Translations under genes and position numbers: made by a program
Origin: Mesodorylaimus sp. YZB2_4
Lineage: Eukaryota; Nematoda; Enoplea; Dorylaimida; Dorylaimidae
NCBI GenBank assembly: GCA_030248295.1
Contig: JASANH010001061.1
Span: 733,791 to 797,790, forward strand
Reading direction: 5' to 3'
Length of the DNA stretch: 64,000 nucleotides
Notes under the pieces: generated by a model
Databases searched by the model: none
Told to the model about the DNA's origin: nothing
The model's input: the letters and a program-made list of their open reading frames with translations, nothing else
In this document: one piece after another, positions 60,336 through 64,000 of the stretch
Numbering within the stretch: the stretch's first letter is position 1
Layout of the letters: every line of letters begins with the position of its first letter

Positions 60336-60966
60336 TTCTAAAAAAATCTGTTATCAGACAACGAAAAGGTTAGCCCAGCCACCCTACTCTAACCAAATTC
60401 AAGGCAAACGAGGTTGGCTGGGCTCCCTCGGCGGAGTTTGTAGATAAATAAGTTTGTGATCAAACAGAATTGCTGCACTGTCACTAATAAAAAGTGCAAC
60501 AGGGCGTGTGCTAGATATACAGTACTCGTGCCCTGTCACGACAGATGCAACCTTACTGCAGCAAGTCCTCACCGTTTCACAAGTATGTTCGAGGTAACAC
60601 ATGGCAATCGTGTTCCAAAACCACCAACTTCCGAACTTACTCCGAAATACGGATAAGTATATTGATGAGGGTACTAGCCTTTGGTGAAAAACAGAAAGAA
60701 TAAAATCCCGCAGGGAGTCGACACCATGACTCCACGAGGTACCAAGTACATCACAGAGGCATGCATTATTAATGAGTGTGGGAGTACGATTATGAGCCTC
60801 GCCCTGAGCGCAACATAAATGCAGATATATCACGTCTGGTTAAGCATAACCCGCTCAAGCATGTGCCGCCGAGGGAGCCCAGCCAACCTCGTCCCGCCTT
60901 GCATTTGGTTAGAATAGGGTGGCTGGGTTAACCTTTTCGTTGTCTGATAACAGATTTTTTTAGAAC
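60336..60966. mobile_element. Long inverted repeat (about 98 bp arms)
   Basis: The left arm 60336-60433 (starting TTCTAAAAAAATCTGTTATC, ending GGCTGGGCTCCCTCGGCGG) is present inverted at 60868-60966 with only a few mismatches and small indels. The spacer is about 430 bp and unrelated. Both arms contain the word AGCCCAGCC or AACCCAGCC. No clear target duplication was found. Confidence 0.85.
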
Positions 60967-62326
60967 TCACCTCCGGGTACATTGCAACACCATGTTTGCA
61001 ACTGAGGCCAAATGTTTATTTTAAAGATCCAGTACTCCAAAAATCCTATTCTCCTCACTAAGAGATACAGTATTGTCCAACATTTCAACAGTCCCTCCAC
61101 TTGCTCCCATAAGTACTCAATTCTTGGGCACTTTACAAAAACGTGGGTCCTAAGTCCGTGCTGAGATCTTAGTTAGAATTCACCTAGATCTCAATCAGAA
61201 CAGGGGAGCCCTGCACAGAATTGGCGGCCGTCTTTCCAAGATCTTTACTTTATGCTATATTCAAATCCTGGTCTTTCGATTCTTCAAGTGAAGGCTTCAA
61301 ATAATTGAGATCATCTAGCGCGAGTGTAATTCAAAAATTCATTTTGTAATCATATAAAAGCAAATTTTCCTCTTGCTTTCATCGCCAGATATTGTTCTTG
61401 TTTTTCTTCGGCATGTCGGCAAACTTTGCATAAAAACAAACATACATAAAAACGCGCACAGATGGATCCTTGTATGATTGTTATAAGCAGCTAAAGCGGG
61501 AATTTCAAATTCGAAGCTTTTGGCGCACGCTAACAAGGTCTTGATCAAACTCAGAAAGACTCGCTTTACCAGCCCCAGCGCAATATGTTTGCTTATCCAG
61601 TTCTATTGGGTTATTGGAAAGTACAAATTTTTTTGAAAGCTTCTGTTGGAGGCAGTGGCAAAAAAACTGGTGACTTTGGACATGTCGACTTGCGATGTTA
61701 ACATTAATGACCACTCGATTTCGGTGAAATGCCAGCCCATGATAATATTTGTAAAACTGGACATGCTTTAACTTAACTCAGATGAGATTTATTGCCATCA
61801 ACGAAGTATATTTGGCAATGCACGATTCTGGTGCTCTACATTGTTTGGAAAATGGTTTCTTTCTATGCTGCCACTCCGGCGTCATTACAGAATAGCACTT
61901 TCGCAGTTTATGCGCGTCAGTTAGGTACCTACTCCTCGAGTATAACAGCTTATGCAGCAAAACAAGGATGCAATTCACTTTCTCCAACTGATTCAAGCGA
62001 ATAAGTCATAAAGCCCAATTGCTTCGATGCTCAGATACAAAAGCTACCAAAAAGTATCAAACAGGGGGCTGTACACATTGATACAATAGTGGGAAGAAGA
62101 CCCATGCATACTTCGCACTGCATACAACACGACATCGGAACCAAAACAAGTAGCACAACTGATGCGCGCTCCAAATCCCTGAACGATCCTCCTCCAGTCG
62201 CCCTTCTCCGTCCAACACAAGCACCAGTCGTGCCCCGGCCAACGAGCAAAATCAATCAACCAACAGGGAATACACGAGAGCAAGAAACGATAAAACCCAA
62301 TGCCCTTCCAACATCCAAACTAAAAC

Positions 62327-62805
62327 TTATGGTTTCACTTTTTCGAAATGGAATTCCTTCCTTCTGGCCACTGGTACACGAACACCACCCGTCTCCGCAT
62401 CGCCCCCTCCCCCAACATACTTGACCGCATCCAAATCAAATACTCGATCTTTAATAAATCCAAACTGAGCTTTAGCAAATTCATAGAATTCGTTCTCCAA
62501 TTTCCACACATCCGATCTTTGAATTCGTTCAATAGTTTTTTCCGATGGAGGGATTTTTTTCACAGTTTTTCTCAAGTGTGATTTCTTTCCTGAAATATCA
62601 AAAAATAACTAAAATAAAAACCATAAAACAAATTAAGATTTCCTTACCAGTAGCCAATCTGGTAGTGGCCCCTTTGAAAAAGCGTGGTAAGGTGGCCTCG
62701 AGCACTGCTACGAATTCCAGCAACTCGTCAGTCGTGCCCACCACGAGATAGTGATTTAACAAATTCTCCTTGGCACGTTCAAATGCCCATCGACTTCCTG
62801 GTATC
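62327..62805 (-). CDS. HS2ST1: HS2ST1, heparan sulfate 2-O-sulfotransferase (5' part beyond window)
   Basis: The last two exons in transcription order are 62805-62648 and 62589-62327, joined in phase (G|GA). HS2ST1 is a Golgi type II membrane enzyme that transfers sulfate from PAPS to C2 of iduronic acid in heparan sulfate. Visible family stretches are ERAKENLLNHYLVVGTTDEL, LPRFFKGATTRLATGKKSHL, and RSDVWKLENEFYEFAKAQF, with the stop at 62327-62329. The PAPS-binding and catalytic exons are not in the 1.2 kb to the right and must lie past 64000. Confidence 0.93.
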
Positions 62806-63223
62806 CTGCACAGAAAAGATATTTATGGCCTAAAATTCTGTTTAGCCGAACTTCCATCAATAATATTCCACTTCCTTGACTAGAATATGCTAACTTCCGT
62901 TTCATAGAAATCAAATCAAATGAATCAAAATTTTTTGACTTTATTTTATGCGGTGCGGCATTCCATATGCCATCTGCGAGAAATCCACGCCATACCCAGG
63001 TTATAGGTGCTTGACATTTTACTAATTTTAAAATAGTTATAAGAATTACTTTTAGGAGGTAGATCCTAGTTTCTGGTTTCAGCTTTCATTTATTCAAAAT
63101 CTTCATAAGATTAACCATCAGAGTAATTTTAATAATTAGAGGTTTATTAATCTGTGGCCTAGCGGTACAACCCGACCATGAATTCCACTAGTCAAAGACT
63201 GGAAAAGCACGATCCCAGCACGC

Positions 63224-63300
63224 CCGGTCGTGGCCAGCGGTTGCGGCGTCTGCCTGTCACGCCGGGTACGTACTTACAGGGGAGGGTTCGATTCCCGTCT
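63224..63300 (+). repeat. tRNA-derived SINE-like head
   Basis: GGTCGTGGCCAGCGGTTGCG, GCGTCTGCCTGTCACGCCGG, GGGTTCGATTCCCGTC: A and B box-like motifs at tRNA spacing. It ends in the C run at 63307. Confidence 0.75.
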
Positions 63301-63354
63301 AGGTTACCCCCCCCCCCCCGCCCCCTTCCGCCTGACGTACAAGGCCACGAGCCT

Positions 63355-63560
63355 GGTGTGTCAGGCGTCTGCCTCTCACGCCAGGTGCGCAGTTACGGGC
63401 GAGTGTTCGACTCGCGAGCCGGTAAGTCATTTGGTGTAAAATGTGTCCCTTCACCCTCGAGTGCGCATAAGCGTTTGGTGATGTGGTAAAACATAAACAT
63501 GAGGTTAAACATGATTGTCAATCTATGTTCCTTAGCCCTCAAGTGCGCGGTTTGGTGCTT
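63355..63560 (+). repeat. tRNA-derived SINE-like repeat
   Basis: GTCTGCCTCTCACGCCAGGT, GAGTGTTCGACTCGCGAGCC, TGTCCCTTCACCCTCGAGTG, CGCATAAGCGTTTGGTGATG, then a second piece with TTCCTTAGCCCTCAAGTGCG. It appears to be two family members joined. Confidence 0.75.
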
Positions 63561-63635
63561 GGCTATGGAAACCATGAGGTCTTGCCTGGGTCCAATACAC
63601 GTATAGGTGACCCAGAAGGACAGAGAGGATAGTCG

Positions 63636-64000
63636 CTTCAGTGGTGTAGCAGTGAAAGGCGTCTGCCACAGTGTGCTCGGGAGAGCTGGAACCTGGTCGG
63701 CCTTCGGTTCAACTCGAGCCGTCTGAGACCTTGGTCAAGTTTTCTCTGCGCCTTGCACGCCTGGCGGTGGGTGACTCACTCTTCATTCCTCCAGGAGAGG
63801 TCTTATGGGCTGGGCGGGAGGCTATCGAATCCGGGTTCCCTCACGGGGCACGGGCTGGGACCGCCGACATAGCGTAGTAGCGACTAACACGCGCTCTTGC
63901 CTGGAATGCATCCCGGATTGACCCTAGTCGACGGCAAGATGGGGTCAGCAACCAAGCCCCCTAGCCCGCGGGTAAAGGGCCAAAAATCGACGCACCCCTG
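63636..64000 (+). repeat. SINE-like repeat cut by window end
   Basis: GTGGTGTAGCAGTGAAAGGC head, TTTTCTCTGCGCCTTGCACG, ATGCATCCCGGATTGACCC and AAAAATCGACGC near the end; aligns with 26720-27050 and 9366-10690. Confidence 0.75.

Larger units (their letters stand above)
55252..62326. other. Repeat-rich gene desert between the serpin and HS2ST1
   Basis: Holds the CTCGACC element (55895-56295), a LINE reverse-transcriptase remnant (56540-57150), SINE-like repeats (57308-57420 and 57770-57880), an inverted serpin fragment (58065-58320), the TTCAGTT clusters (58760-60072), a long inverted repeat (60336-60966) and, from 60970 to 62326, sequence in which I see nothing recognisable apart from a GCGGGAATTTCAAATTC word near 61497. 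Confidence 0.6.
62806..64000. other. HS2ST1 intron (to window end), repeat-rich
   Basis: AT-rich sequence to about 63160, then SINE-like repeats (63224-63300, 63355-63560, 63636-64000) and a C run at 63307-63320. No further HS2ST1 exon was found. Confidence 0.6.

Noticed and set aside
63224..63300. Functional tRNA gene
   Set aside because: A and B boxes are present, but the acceptor stem ends do not pair convincingly and the same sequence recurs as a repeat.

Overview
The window is nuclear DNA from an animal, most likely a small-genome invertebrate. Coding sequences are split into many short exons with GT-AG introns, mostly 50-150 bp. UGA is read as selenocysteine in one gene. The gene set (HRI, BAP1, SSNA1, XAB2, HS2ST1, SELENOF, serpins) is metazoan. 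I cannot name the phylum from sequence alone. There are no prokaryotic operons, rRNA genes or CRISPR arrays.

Layout: 1-1197 (-) 3' part of MTERF3 up to the window edge; 1422-4497 (-) RUVBL1; 4749-14774 (+) EIF2AK1 (HRI kinase), sharing a 251 bp divergent promoter with RUVBL1; 14775-18618 gene-free; 18619-25691 (+) BAP1; 27445-28053 (-) a small secreted peptide precursor; 29355-30844 (+) SELENOF; 31233-32935 (+) NUBPL; 34055-34351 (+) a tiny secreted cysteine-rich peptide; 35906-36476 (+) a decayed serpin fragment; 38465-41051 (+) a secreted cysteine-rich protein; 41231-42234 (-) SSNA1; 42616-48551 (+) XAB2, diverging from SSNA1; 48552-52225 repeats; 52226-55251 (+) an intact serpin; 55252-62326 repeats, a LINE remnant and an inverted serpin fragment; 62327-62805 (-) the last two exons of HS2ST1, whose 5' part lies beyond the window.

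Exon structures were assembled by hand from open frames, splice consensus, phase continuity and remembered family conservation. For RUVBL1, EIF2AK1, BAP1, SELENOF, NUBPL, SSNA1 and XAB2 every exon joins in phase and the protein length is close to the human one (BAP1 is shorter). The genes are mostly unrelated housekeeping functions: chromatin (RUVBL1, BAP1), the mitochondrion (MTERF3, NUBPL), translation stress (HRI), ER protein quality (SELENOF), splicing and repair (XAB2), the centrosome or cilium (SSNA1) and heparan sulfate (HS2ST1). They do not form one pathway. Two tight same-strand pairs (RUVBL1-MTERF3 and SELENOF-NUBPL) raise the question of operons with trans-splicing.

The least ordinary content is in introns and intergenic DNA. 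More than a dozen short foldback elements have inverted termini enclosing clusters of one short word repeated many times, and the word differs from element to element (GGATCCGG, TTGCGCC, GACCGC, CTCGACC, CCTCTAAA, TTCAGTT and others). One has a perfect 8 bp target duplication, another a 5 bp one, and several are nested. There are also at least three families of tRNA-derived SINE-like repeats and a widely dispersed GGCGGGAAATTCAAATTT-like word.
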